NCBI GenBank assembly: GCA_977006965.1
Contig: OZ345379.1
Location: forward strand, 1,364,001 to 1,428,000
From: Phymatolithon calcareum
Taxonomy: Eukaryota > Rhodophyta > Florideophyceae > Hapalidiales
Length of the DNA stretch: 64,000 bases
Direction of reading: 5' to 3'
The notes beneath the pieces were generated by a model. The model was not told where the DNA came from. It saw nothing but the letters and a program-made list of their open reading frames with translations, and made no database searches. Position 1 is the first letter of the stretch; every line of letters starts with the position of its first letter. The translations under genes were made by a program, and so were the position numbers. Of this stretch, positions 22,248 to 32,697 are shown piece after piece.

Positions 22248-22436
22248 TCAATATTTTAAAAATAAAAATATAAGACGTTGTGTGCGTACAGCTATTTTTT
22301 CAGAATTACATGTTCTTGGCCATTCTGAAGAAATCCGATCCATAATCTCCTTTTTAGAATTTGATTCTTTAAAATACGTGAGCACGATTTTTATTGGAGA
22401 AATTTGACCAATCACAAACTTCCACACGGCTGCCAT
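22248..22436 (-). CDS. Small conserved ORF in right arm, paralogue of 20470 ORF
   Basis: On the minus strand, from the Met at 22436, the frame reads MAAVWKFVIGQISPIKIVLT and ends RTQRLIFLFLKY. It aligns with the left-arm ORF with few indels. MULE 2 begins just 17 bp upstream of its start codon, so its promoter, if any, has been displaced. Confidence 0.3.
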   Translation of the reverse strand: MAAVWKFVIGQISPIKIVLTYFKESNSKKEIMDRISSEWPRTCNSEKIAVRTQRLIFLFLKY

Positions 22437-22442
22437 GTATAT

Positions 22443-23516
22443 ATATATATTCGAGGAAATTCGCTGCACGGACCGAAAAGAATGGCAAAATTCACTAAAT
22501 TGGCACCCCTTGCAAAAACTACTACTCGTTATGATACACAGAGCACTCTATAAATATAAACTTGTCAAAAAATAAAATTTATTTCGTGCGCTACTCTCTC
22601 TGCTTTAGCTCCTTGGCGCAAGTAGCGCCATTTCAGGCGGTGAGGTCATTTATTATGGACTGAGCCGCATTGTCGATGAGTTTTCGCTTCGCCTCAACAA
22701 TATTGTGGATGTTCGGCCTGCCGCATGTCTGCGAGAAGTGACCGGTACTCCCCTCAAGAGGAGCAGTGGTGGGCCCTCATTTCGGACGGCAAGTACGCCC
22801 TCTTGCGCTTGCATCCCGGCTTAGCGACAATGTCAAACTGCACCAAATCATCTTGTATTAACTGGTGACCAGTGACTGCAACACGAGTGATGCTGTCCTC
22901 GCCATGCGTCCCCAAACCAGTTCTTGTTTTTACGGGTCAAGCGCGACCCGATGCTATGCCAAGCATCTAGAAGCGTACAAAAGTGCAGCAACGACGTGGC
23001 TACATGACCGCTAGTGCTCTTCAATGTGGTGGAAAGATCAAGTAGCGCTGTAGTCGCTGTTAACTACCACGTGGAATGGTGTCACTTCATTGCTAACAAC
23101 ACACCTCAGCATGTCACTTTCGATGACCTCCGGCTCCACAAGCGGCTTCTCCGCTCGGAAGATTGTTCCTAGTGCTTCTTGTAGCATTTGGGCGTGAGGA
23201 ACTTGCCCGTCGATGTGCCTTGCCAATACGCGTGTTGCGGGCGATTACGAGGTGACAACGTCGTCAAAGTTTTCTCCAGGGTAATCTCCCACCCTTAGCA
23301 CGAGATCCTTCAGAAGGTTCGGGCGAGAGCGTTGCGAGTTAGCTTAGCAGTTGAATGCGACTAGGTGTAGAGTACTTTGCGTAGCGGATGAGTAGTGTAA
23401 TGGTACGCGGCTCTCCAGCTCATCTCATAACGAGTATTAGTTTTTGCAAGGGGTGCCGATTTATCGAATTTTGCCACCTTTCTCGGTCCATGCAGCGAAT
23501 ATCCTCATATATCTTC
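22443..23516 (-). mobile_element. MULE-like DNA transposon 2 with TIRs and near-perfect 10-bp TSD
   Basis: The termini GAGGAAATTCGCTGCACGG (22453) and, inverted, GAGGATATTCGCTGCATGG (ending 23506) define about 95-bp TIRs. The flanks ATATATATTC (22443-22452) and ATATATCTTC (23507-23516) differ at one base. The interior, read on the minus strand, matches the 3' part of MULE 1 (for example ACATCCACAA followed by GCGGCTCAGTCCAT), so the two are the same family in opposite orientation. Coding capacity is almost gone. Confidence 0.75.
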
Positions 23517-23829
23517 TCTATGATCATATTTAATTCTGCTAATTATATCTACTGTTCTGAATAAAGTATAATCCAAACCTATGTCGTGCGCAGATATAAC
23601 TACTTTGAACACTAACCAGCACGAGTAACCAACAGACAACCTTTTCCGTCCTCGTTTATCATCAATCACCTTCCCTGACATCATTCTCAACATTTCATAC
23701 ACAATAAAGAGACCGTACAAATGTACTTCACGTACTAAGTACTTGCCTTCCTTTTCTTTGTTTACACTTTCGCCATTTACAACTCTCTAAGAAACACCCT
23801 CTCTCACCCGGCTAGAGCTGGTCAACGGT

Positions 23830-24335
23830 TTTCAACATTGTTCGGTATGATATATCAAGCCGGTTTCCTGAAGGCTATCAAAACAGTGCATATCAGTTCC
23901 CCTGGGCGACCCTAGAATGGGCGCCCACTCGCGCACTGTACCTGCACTGTTTCGCCAGTGGCCGGTGCTCCCCTATGGACACAGAAGCGGATACCTTCCG
24001 CTATCTCACTTTGCTAACACAAGGGACGCCTTTGCGAAGACCTTTCTCTATCTCCACAAGGCAATCGAATGGACGCCGATGCAAGCTGCGCTTGCTGTCC
24101 CCATTAGCGCTGACGGTCGTCTGCGCTACGACTACCTTTCGGGTTCTATACATTTCGCTGCTTCGGTAATCCCTCTTTGCAAAACATTCATCATCTACAC
24201 TGCCTTTCATTTGCTTCTCTATATATACGGTAATAAAGGCAGCACCGCCGGAAAGGAAAGAACACGTCGCGCGGTGAACTCGCCTCTCATCTTTGCCTTT
24301 GCCTCGTGCTGCGCTCGATTCCATCTATCTCTTTC
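23830..24335. other. Unmatched insert within the right arm
   Basis: This segment interrupts the inverted repeat and has no counterpart in the left arm. Frames of up to 143 codons exist (23917-24348) without motifs. It may be another element or captured DNA. I could not find its ends. Confidence 0.4.
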
Positions 24336-25331
24336 TGGACCGCCGTGAGGCGTTACAGAAGTTGTACGACATGATTCGCACACTCCAAGATGTACGCCTT
24401 TCCAAAAGTGTATCATTAAATGAGAATAACTGTTCTCAATTTCTTAGCTAACGGAACGTCGAGAGCAGTGGGGACTTCTTAATGAGCAGCATTCGCGGCT
24501 TGATATGCATTTTCTTAAGATAGAAGCACCCGAAATATTAAAAAACACTGTCACGTGCTCCCCTTCTACAGCGTCTACGCCATGAAGCTGCATTCCGTGC
24601 TCGTCTTGAAGTAGCGGGGCAGGTGTCGCAAAGAACGAGGAAGGTTTTAAGACGTGTGAAGTTCTTTCAGGTATCAAGAATCGAGAGTTCTTGTTTCATG
24701 GTCTATACGGCGACGATGCTTCATAATTAAACTGGAAGTTTGTCGCAATAGGGCCTTTCGAGTATGTGTAAAGCATGTCAGTGATGAAGAAAAATGTTGG
24801 GAAGAACAAGATTGTTGATTAAAACAGGTGAGATTTCAACTTTCATTTGGATACTACATCAATGTCGTCTTTTACAACTTTTTCCTGACTGGACAGCTTC
24901 GCCACAATCGGTGGAGTTTTAAAGGGAGTGCAAAGATGGTAAATAACTGTATCAGCGATCTCGTGGTCGTCAGACGATCGGTCGATGACAAGCTTGTAAC
25001 GATCCTTCTTCGTATTTGTATTTCTGTTTGATTAAAACTGGCATGAAAACAGCGTGGCATCAAGAGCCTCGCCCCCGATACGTAGAAGTTGGATCATGAA
25101 GCTGCTTCCAGTCAAGCAAGAAGCTCCAGGTTAGTCAAGCCCTTTCAACCAAAACACCATCCATCAGGGAGCACTTTCAATCTACGCGCCTTTGTGACTA
25201 ACTCTTTTTCTACTCCCCCAACCCGCCTCAAGTAGTTTTCTCAGGCGAAGACGCAGCACACTTTCTGCCTTGTCGAAACTCGTCTCTTTAAAACTGAAGT
25301 TATGGTAAAGAGCGAGGTTCGAGACAAGAAA

Positions 25332-25400
25332 TATGGTATTTTCCGGAATAGGAGATTTTCGGTAGCATCAAAAAGAATCAACAGATTAAGAAATGTAGTG
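25332..25400 (+). repeat. Direct copy of left-arm inner end
   Basis: TATGGTATTTTCCGGAATAG and the following 45 bp match 20683-20745 in direct orientation, right at the outer edge of the right arm. This may mark an older tandem or rearranged copy of the foldback element. Confidence 0.6.
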
Positions 25401-25899
25401 CAGGAGCTGGCTGTTGAGGGCTGTAAGCGTCATTTGATTTTTCCGCCCACTACACGTGTAGTCCGTACGTAGGTCCCTTAATATTTTGGGAGTGGACAGA
25501 TAGCCAATATGATAAGTAGGACTGACAACGGTTAATGACACGATATGATACGTAGGATTTGGCATATAAGCCGTGGAGGCACCATTCAGTAAAAGATAGG
25601 TTGCTCCGACGCCGGAACTTGCTCTCTTGGTCAATCTTCGACTCGGATACTGGAAGCCGGTGCTCAGCGCGTACCGCGGGACATCTTGGCGAGTTAACTT
25701 CCTCATTCGGATCACCCATTCACCAGGATCTGGCCGATACCTCATTCCAATCCCCTCAATTCCACTACATCTTCCCCTTTCTTTCCCTTTTCTACCCTTT
25801 TTGGGTTTGCTGTCGTAACCCTTTGGCGGTTCTACAGTCACCACCCGTTCTCTTTGTCGCCCTGCCATACCCACTCTCCGGCTTCTCCCTCGATAAGGT
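25401..25899. other. Downstream of pogo-like element, nothing recognised
   Basis: The open frame on the minus strand continues through here from the transposase C-terminus, but its low-complexity basic sequence (PKKGRKGKERG) and later segments have no conserved features. It is probably non-coding. Confidence 0.35.
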
Positions 25900-27461
25900 C
25901 TTGTTTCACCCTTGTTGGGGTTGATTTCACTATAGTACCGAACGGTAGACGAGCACGCATCTTGCGTGTCAAGGATCTGCAGCGCCAAGCTCAGCAAACG
26001 AACCTGCTCTGAAAGCAATAGTTCCGGCTTCTGGCTCTCCTCAGTCCGAGTGCCTTCATCGTCATTTTCGTCGGGATGCAGCTCGTGGACAATGCCTTCC
26101 ACTAAACTTTCTTCATCAACGTCGGCGATGACGTCGTCCTCATTAGCCGGGTTGAGCATGTCGTCAATAGACCCGCGAGTACGGGGTGGAACGACCCAAG
26201 ACACCATTTGAGCCAGATTCTCACGTTTCCGTTTGTAGAGCAGCCGGCGTTGATGCGGCAGTTTCGTCGTTCTGTAGAAGATGGTCTATGACGCTAGTGT
26301 GAACCCAGCAATTGAAAATAATCTCTCCGCTCATCTCGCGCCAAATGTCGCGCATCCACCTCATCGGGGTGAGAATGTCCACCTTGTAGATGTCTTCGAC
26401 GTTCGCCTGCTCGCCGTCGAGAACTCCAAGAGCGCGCGAGACTTGGCGGTGGCGGTAGCGCATTCTCATGGCGGAAATGACGCCGGCGTCCATCCGCTGT
26501 ATCTTTGAGGTCGTGTTTGGAGGCAGGAAAATTACTTTAGTGTGCTGTATTTGCGGAATGGAGTCACAGTTTCCATGGGCAGAGCAATTGTCTAGCAGTA
26601 GTGCCACCTTTCTCTCGGGAGCTCGTCCAATATATGGGTCAAAACGACAGAGCTACGCGAAGAACAAATTTGTGTCCATACATGCTTTGCCGTTGTAGCG
26701 ATAGTCGAAGCCGAGTTTCTGACCGTACTTCCCCTTCAAAGGCCGACAACAGGCCTTACCAATCAGCATGAGTGGATATTTTTCAGTGCCACCCGCGTTG
26801 GCGCAGGCCAGATAGGTCATCCTGGCCTTCTGTACTTTTCGCCCAGGCAGCGGTGCACGGGCTATAGTCTTAGTTGGCGCAAGCTGGTAGAACAATCCGA
26901 ACTCGTCTGCGTCAGAAATGTCATTGATAGCGTATTTCGAGAGCTTCTCTTTGATCCCGGGGAGGTTGCACTGCATTCTCGCAACGTCGGTGTCCTCGCT
27001 TTCGCCGTGTGAAATGTCTGCTTGAAGCCATGCCTCTTCTTGAAAGCTTGGAGGCAGCCATTAGAAAAATTTAGCTTCAACTTGAACTCCTCGGGGAGGT
27101 GGTCGTTCACATTAGACATCAAACGAGCACCTTTCGCCTTGATCGTATCATCCGATACATATAGTTATTCGCAGTACATGTCGCAAACCCACTGCGCGAG
27201 GACATCATCAAGTGCATCATTAGTTACGGGAATATTTTTCTTACGGTCGGTAGCATCTTTCATCTAGATCTTTTCCTTGTCCCTTCTCAGTCGGGAAATG
27301 GTAGCATTATGAGGCTTGAAACTTAAGGAAAACTCTTGTACAGCACAGTCGGCAATATCTCCGAGCGTGAAATTTTCACTTGGCTCCGTGCGTCGGTGGC
27401 ACTCTTTCAGTACGCGGAGCTTCTCCGCGTGAGAGAGATAGTTCGGTGATTTTCTGCTCAT
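25900..27461 (-). pseudogene. pogo/Tigger-like (Tc1/mariner) transposase pseudogene
   Basis: The minus strand encodes the usual order of a pogo-type transposase. First come a CENP-B-like HTH (SPNYLSHAEKLRVLKECHRR at 27460) and a second HTH (FSNGCLQAFKKRHGFK, about 27060-27010). The catalytic core follows: DADEFGLFYQL (about 26920), CANAGG and IGKACCRPLKG, then LLLDNCSAHG (about 26605) and FLPPNTTSKIQRMDAGVI (about 26530-26475), giving a DDD set. An acidic tail closes it (DVDEESLVEGIVHELHPDEN, about 26120-26060). Stops near 27264, 27168 and 26652 and frameshifts near 27000 and 26225 inactivate it. No terminal inverted repeats were found. Confidence 0.85.
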
Positions 27462-28602
27462 CTTGGATTTAAGTGGATGAGAGAGAGTTGGAAAGGAAGA
27501 TGTGGTGCACGCAATGCTCGAAGGTGGTGGTACAGAGAGAACATAAATGAGAGAAGAATCATTAATTTAGAGTCTTAGACTCATTATTCCAAGGATTAGC
27601 AAAAAGAAAAGACTTGCATTTTTCTTTGCCGTCGGCGATAAGAGCCCTTGACTAAGTGAATTGTACTACTTTCAGTTAAGGAAACGCATGGGAACATCTT
27701 CGTCGAACTCAGGACCCTGGGGCGAAATTGGATTGCCAACCCCGCTTATGCCAACAACCGTGAACAGTCATTCTCTCGGAGTAATGTGATTCCCGCCCAT
27801 CGTCGTTGCTAAAACTATTGAGCTTAGGTACAAGGACACCCTGGATGTTCAGCTCCGCGACGAGAATTGAAGTCATGGTTAGAAACTGGCCAGAAGCCAA
27901 ATGCAAACATGGCTGAAGGGCATTTATGGTGTCGCATAAGGCCGTTGCTTCGGCTGTCGGGCGAAAAATGGACTTGGCTCTTGCCGATATGCCACGGCTA
28001 CTGCTTGGGGACAAGCCTTTGAGCATACTGTCCATAAAGTTGAGAAAGAGCGTTTGAGGATGTCACGCACGGATTCTGACGTCTCGTTGAAAAACACTGA
28101 TGCTAGCATGGGTGGCCGTTGGTGCGGACTGCAAATGTGTGTCCACCTTGTTGATGTGTCGAATCAGGCGGTAAAGGTCGTCGGTCAAGACTTGGAAGGT
28201 GTTAGGTCCGTGAACTTTCCTCCGCCGCGGCGTACAAAACGCTAAGAGCCGTTTGCCTCATGCTCAGGCGATCGACGGATTTCTCGGCTTGGACGCCGCC
28301 GTTACGCCCGGCTGCCAGCCGCTTAGGATTCCCCGTCCCCTGCATGCCGAGAGAAATCTCCGCCGCCGAGCTCAGAGTCCGTTGTAAAAAGCACATTTCG
28401 TGGTGCCGAAGGCCGCGCTGCAGCGTAAGCGAAGTGCGTCGTGCTCGGAGCGGCGCTCAAGGGCGGTGGTCCGGTGCGAGCGCAGATATGCCATGCGGCA
28501 GTCTCACCGCAAGCAAACATTACTCATGATATTTCCTGCTTCCTCGCGTGGAAGTCGTGGCACCCGTGTGCTTGGAAAGCGCTCGAAGCTGACATCGAAG
28601 GT
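27462..28602. other. Intergenic, nothing recognised
   Basis: Short frames only (up to 108 codons). Part of the left portion may be the 5' end of the pogo-like element. Confidence 0.45.
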
Positions 28603-28799
28603 ATTTTTTCCAGGTAACCTTAACCGTCATCAGTTTTTCGCGCGCCGTCCCCGCACCGTGGGCAGTTCGGTCCTAGAATGATGCTGCCATAAACACGTGT
28701 CGCTGCGTACACGTGGGTGGTCACCTTCCGCGGGCACCACCACCCACGCTGCACAGCCCATCGATCTGCAACCTTCGCCGTCTTTGGCCCGCCCCATCG

Positions 28800-29190
28800 C
28801 CACGCCACCGATCTGCCACCACATCAGTCTGTTTCCGTCAATGCTCGTGCTCGCCCGCGCCAGTATATCTCTGTCGCCATCGCCCTCCGCTTCCGTCACT
28901 ACTCGTCCGCGCCCCTGATGCCATCGCAATGCTGCCACGCCGACACGCCGCCAAAACGCCTACAACGCCACCACGAAGCCGTCCGCTTCCGGCACTAGTC
29001 GTCCCCGCCCCCCTCACGCCACCGATCTGCCGCCATTTCTATCTGCTTCTGTCATTGGTCGTCCCCGTCCACGCTGCCGCTGACGCACCGCCGCCCGCTT
29101 CCGTCACTTCTCCCGCATGCTGCCACCGCCACACCAGCAATCTGCCACAAATATTTTCGATTTTGTCACTGCTGGTGCCCGGCCCAGCTG
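28800..29190. repeat. Degenerate ~60-bp GC-rich repeat array
   Basis: Units carry CTTCCGTCACT-like sequence followed by CGTCCCCGCCC and a GCCGCCA/GCCACC stretch. Starts are near 28826, 28889, 28985, 29045, 29098 and 29161. Spacing varies from 53 to 96 bp, so the array is old. Confidence 0.5.
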
Positions 29191-29229
29191 CCGTCGCCAC
29201 TACTTCTCTTGGCGGTTGCCGGCACCACC

Positions 29230-29650
29230 CATGAGAAAGAAAATATCGCTCCCGGCCGTCGGTGTGTGGCGCCGGCACCTCTGACACGAAAAATACGGTA
29301 CCGAGTGGCTGCCGCCGCCGCCATCCTGTCAAAAAAATATGGCGCTCGGTGGCTGTTGTCGCCAAACCCGAACAGAAAAGCTGGTTGCAGTGTGTATCGC
29401 GGGTCCCCCGGCACGGAAAATACGGCACCCGGCGGACGCTGTGGCCGCCACCCGACAGAAATACTGCTCCCGGCGACTTCGCCCGCTACCCACAACCGGA
29501 AAATATGGCACCGGGCGCCTCCTGGTCCAGCCAGACGCAGCGGACAAGAAAAATGCTTTCCCTGCCCGCCCCTACTCTCACCCGGAAAGAAACAGTTCTG
29601 GTCCCGCCATGTGACGCCGCCGCCACGCCTCCCGCGAAGAATATGGCAAT
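29230..29650. repeat. Degenerate ~45-bp GC-rich tandem array
   Basis: About nine units each contain a GAAAATA-GG-ACCCGG-type core within C+G-rich sequence. Starts are near 29245, 29287, 29331, 29376, 29411, 29456, 29498, 29547, 29588 and 29636. The period of 45 (15 codons) leaves several frames open on both strands, so the open frames here are probably a by-product rather than genes. Confidence 0.55.
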
Positions 29651-30830
29651 AGAAATTGTTCGGAAGTGTGATCAAGCCAAGTTTTAGGAAAGCGGTTTAA
29701 TTCTGAAGAACAAAGTGCTAGATTACTCAGTAGATTCGAAAGGATACACGTTCATGCGTTGGCGGAGATTCTAAATAAATGTCATGAACAATTCTCATCA
29801 ACGACGATAACGCTATCGGCATTAAGTTCCTGAGAACAACTGTCAACATGCTCGGCGTCGACAGAAAATATATCCACTAGAAACTCAGAGACCTGCTCAC
29901 GGTCAAGAGTTGGAACTCCGAATTTCTCTCGGAACACAACTTTTGGGTTAACTGGATCGCGACCGTACTTTGCAAGCAGCTCGGGCATACTTTGAACATA
30001 GCTCAGAGCATGCACAGCGTGTTAGTTCACAATGGTACGCATTCTGCAGTGAAAGAGAAGTAGCTGAGTTGAAAAAGAAAATCTCCAAACAAAATATTGG
30101 ACACTCTGATCAGAAAAACAGCTCCGATTCGGGACATTCAGCTCCGGAAAGTCAAAAATCTACTGAGTTTTTAGAAATGAGCTGGTGCGCTTCAGCATAG
30201 CAAAAAGACCTCCGATTTGGAGTTTTCAAGACCTGAAAGCCAAGATCGACGCTATTTTTGACAGTTCGCCGCGGAGTTCTCACTAGAGGCCTTGAAACTG
30301 GGAGCGAGCTGTGTTGAAGTCTTCAACAGAGTGCCACAATGAAATAGAACAGAAGTATGATGCAGACGGCGGGGACGATTGCTCGGTAGAGAGGAAGGCT
30401 TGCAGTCGTGTGGGTAGCAATCAAGAGGAAACACTGAAACAAGGACATTGTCACCTGGCGAAAGCACACAAAGCGGAAGAGGCTGGCGTCAAGAGTATCA
30501 GGAGCGATGGAAAAAAGTAGCAATCGGCAGTGATGAATAGTTCAAGCGGGAACGTTGATCGCACAGTGCCGCTGTGAACTGCAATAACTACAGCTGCAAC
30601 AGATTTACAGGATGTAAACAGGACCGCGACGCTGCGTTGGGGTGCAAACTACGAAAGGGACTGTGTTGCTGAGCGAAACCACACAGATCGGAGGTGTCTG
30701 TAGGTAAATAGTAGCAGTCACGATGGTAAGAAGGGGCGTAATGCGATAAGGATTGCAACCGTGGATGTCGATCGCCCAGTGCCGCTGTGCGCTGCCAACC
30801 TTATAACCGAAACAATTTCACGGAACGAAA

Positions 30831-30990
30831 ACGAGAAGAAGATCGGGTTGCGATAGGCGAGGATAGCTGAGGCGGCGGCAACGGGATGAAGATCAGGTTG
30901 TGGAGGCCAAGGATATCTGCGGCGGCAGAAACGGGATGAAAATCGAGTTGCGGTGGGCGACGATAGTTGCGGCGGCGGCAGGCGGCGGCG
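30831..30990. repeat. 50-bp tandem repeat, about three units
   Basis: The unit anchors GATCGGGTTG (30841), GATCAGGTTG (30891) and AATCGAGTTG (30941) are exactly 50 bp apart. Each is followed by a GGATA...GCGGCGGC segment. It lies close to the right TIR of the surrounding element. Confidence 0.8.
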
Positions 30991-31165
30991 ATATGACATA
31001 ATATGACCTGAGGAGGTGAAGTGATATGATAGGGCATGATGTGGCAAGTAATACACGTGTGCTCAACGACTCGTGTTCACTGCACCTTCGGATGGGGACC
31101 CTATGGCCCACGGTGCGGGGACGGCGCGCGAAAAAGTGATGACAGTTAAGGTTACCTATTTTTCC

Positions 31166-32697
31166 GCTGCTCTTGCAAGCCACGCGAACATAAATACAAC
31201 CAAAATAAAGGACTCCACTGCACATTTGCAATATTTGTAGACTTGATATTTTTGGACGCGCAGTACTGTACAGTATCTGCATTACAATGGCTGCATCTGC
31301 AAAAAACAGATTTCAAAAATATAAGCAAAAATGAAGCATAAACCTCAGTCGTTGTGCAATATTGTGGTTGCAAACTACCATTAAAAATGAATAAATTAAG
31401 GCCTATAACGATCTTGTCAAAGGATCTCCGTTGAAGTATTGCAGGGATTGCTGTTGAACAGGTTGCAATTCGGAAGGCTGTACAGTACTGTACTGTTAGA
31501 TGTGCGGCACGGAGGCATAAGGCTAGCTGTCCTTATGCCGGTAAGTGTGCTGCACGGGAGGCATAAGGCAAGCTGTCCTTCGTCTTAACGGCTTACGTAA
31601 CTTTAATTAGTGTAAGAATTGGACTTTTTAATGTGTATTTAACAAATACACAGCAGTTCTATACCCTCCACTTTATACTCCACTACTTAGTTAGCGCTTG
31701 CTGCGCGACGCCGGAGCCGAGTAGCTCGGATAAGAAAACAACTCAGAACCAAACCACAAGTAAAGTCAAGCACCAACGCTTCTTTGCTTTCCGTGTTCCA
31801 ACATTTTCCACCATATCCCAACCAATTTTCAACCAACCAGAATCGTTCCACCATCGATTCATTCTGGAATATAACAACATGTACCAAGGGAATGTAAGAG
31901 CGGGAGAAAAGCAAAATTTCAATGAATCAAAAAAATAAATAAAAATCTGTAGTCTTTGCTGCACACAAATTTATGAGGCAATGGATGGATGTATCAGCAA
32001 AATTAGTGAACTTAACGTACTCGTGTATCATACGCCTGCCCCGGTGTATTCGAGAATTTCACCCAATAAACGCTCACTGGTTACCGAGCACAAAGCACTT
32101 GATAATGTCTATGAAGTGTAAAATTCCCCTGGTTGTACTGTACTGTACATACCTTCTCCTGCATATCATACTGTAGTCATCTTGATGATCACGCCACAAT
32201 GTCATGACGAGCAAAGTGCTTCCAATGCACAAGTACAGAACGCAGAATCCAGAACTTTTATGATAATTGGCATTTTACGGAACAGATACAATCACGGCGG
32301 CGGAGGGAAAATGCGAGAGTCGTAGAAACGGCGAACTCGAAACTGTCTTGGGTCACTGTCAATACTACATCAACACGGTACATGATTGTTCCGATGTATG
32401 ATGGTTTTCCCAAGGTGACACTTTACGGACACACTCCTAAGCACAATTCAACTGATACTAGTTTTACCGTTTCACATCATGGGTAGCACATGACTTGTGA
32501 CTACGACAAATTGAAGAAAAGATTTAATTTTAAATTTATGATACCAGAAGGTGCGTCCACGTTGAAGTCAAGGAAACGGCAAGGGAAAGTTTTACTGTAA
32601 TCGCCACACGTGTGAAGAACAGTGCCGAAAGCGATAGTTTGGTGATAAGGATGATCTTGTTACGGAAGAAGAAGTACAGTAAAATATTATTTTTAAT
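31166..32697. other. Intergenic with a two-unit tandem duplication
   Basis: No gene is recognised. Around 31501-31585 a unit containing GAGGCATAAGGC-AGCTGTCCTT occurs twice with a period of about 47 bp. The motif TACTGTA/TACAGTA is frequent from here to about 34110. Confidence 0.5.

Larger units (their letters stand above)
19583..25330. mobile_element. Giant inverted-repeat (foldback) element with nested MULEs
   Basis: The left arm (about 19583-20750) is inverted and repeated on the right (about 25330 down to 22240). Matching landmarks are: GCTCGAACCTCGCTCTTTAC versus its reverse complement at about 25305-25325; GGCTTGACTAACCTGGAGC at 19769 versus 25128; CTTCAAGACGAGCACG at 20002 versus 24595; TTGTCTGTTGGTTA at 20382 versus 23627; and a small ORF in each arm (20470-20739, 22248-22436). 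The right arm is longer because a MULE (22453-23506) and about 500 bp of unrelated DNA (about 23830-24335) interrupt it. Another MULE (20761-21998) sits between the arms. I see no intact transposase for the outer element. A clear outer TSD was not identified. Confidence 0.75.
28603..31165. mobile_element. MULE-like non-autonomous element with long TIRs, 2.5 kb
   Basis: The left terminus (28612 onward, AGGTAACCTTAACCGTCATC) and the right terminus (inverted, ending 31157) match almost perfectly for about 50 bp. This includes CGCGCGCCGTCCCCGCACCG and GGGC. Weaker matching continues to about 110 bp (CACGTGTCGCTGCG versus CACGAGTCGTTGAG). The flanks ATTTTTTCC (28603-28611) and ATTTTTCC (31158-31165) form an 8-9-bp TSD with one T indel. 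Long TIRs and this TSD length fit a Mutator-like element. No transposase is visible inside; instead it holds GC-rich tandem arrays. Short frames at 29782-30015 and 30311-30520 are not recognised. Confidence 0.7.

Noticed and set aside
25386-26207. Separate 273-codon protein downstream of the pogo-like transposase
   Set aside because: Its first half is the transposase C-terminal acidic tail in a shifted frame. The remainder is low-complexity and featureless.
28713-29234. 173-codon Pro/Arg-rich frame
   Set aside because: Low-complexity translation of a degenerate repeat array inside a mobile element.
29166-29675. Long open frames on both strands in the GC-rich array (up to 169 codons)
   Set aside because: Several frames are open at once because of base composition and a 45-bp period. 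No domain or consistent start is visible.
30831-30990. Possible CRISPR-like array
   Set aside because: The 50-bp units are contiguous tandem repeats without unique spacers, in a eukaryotic context.
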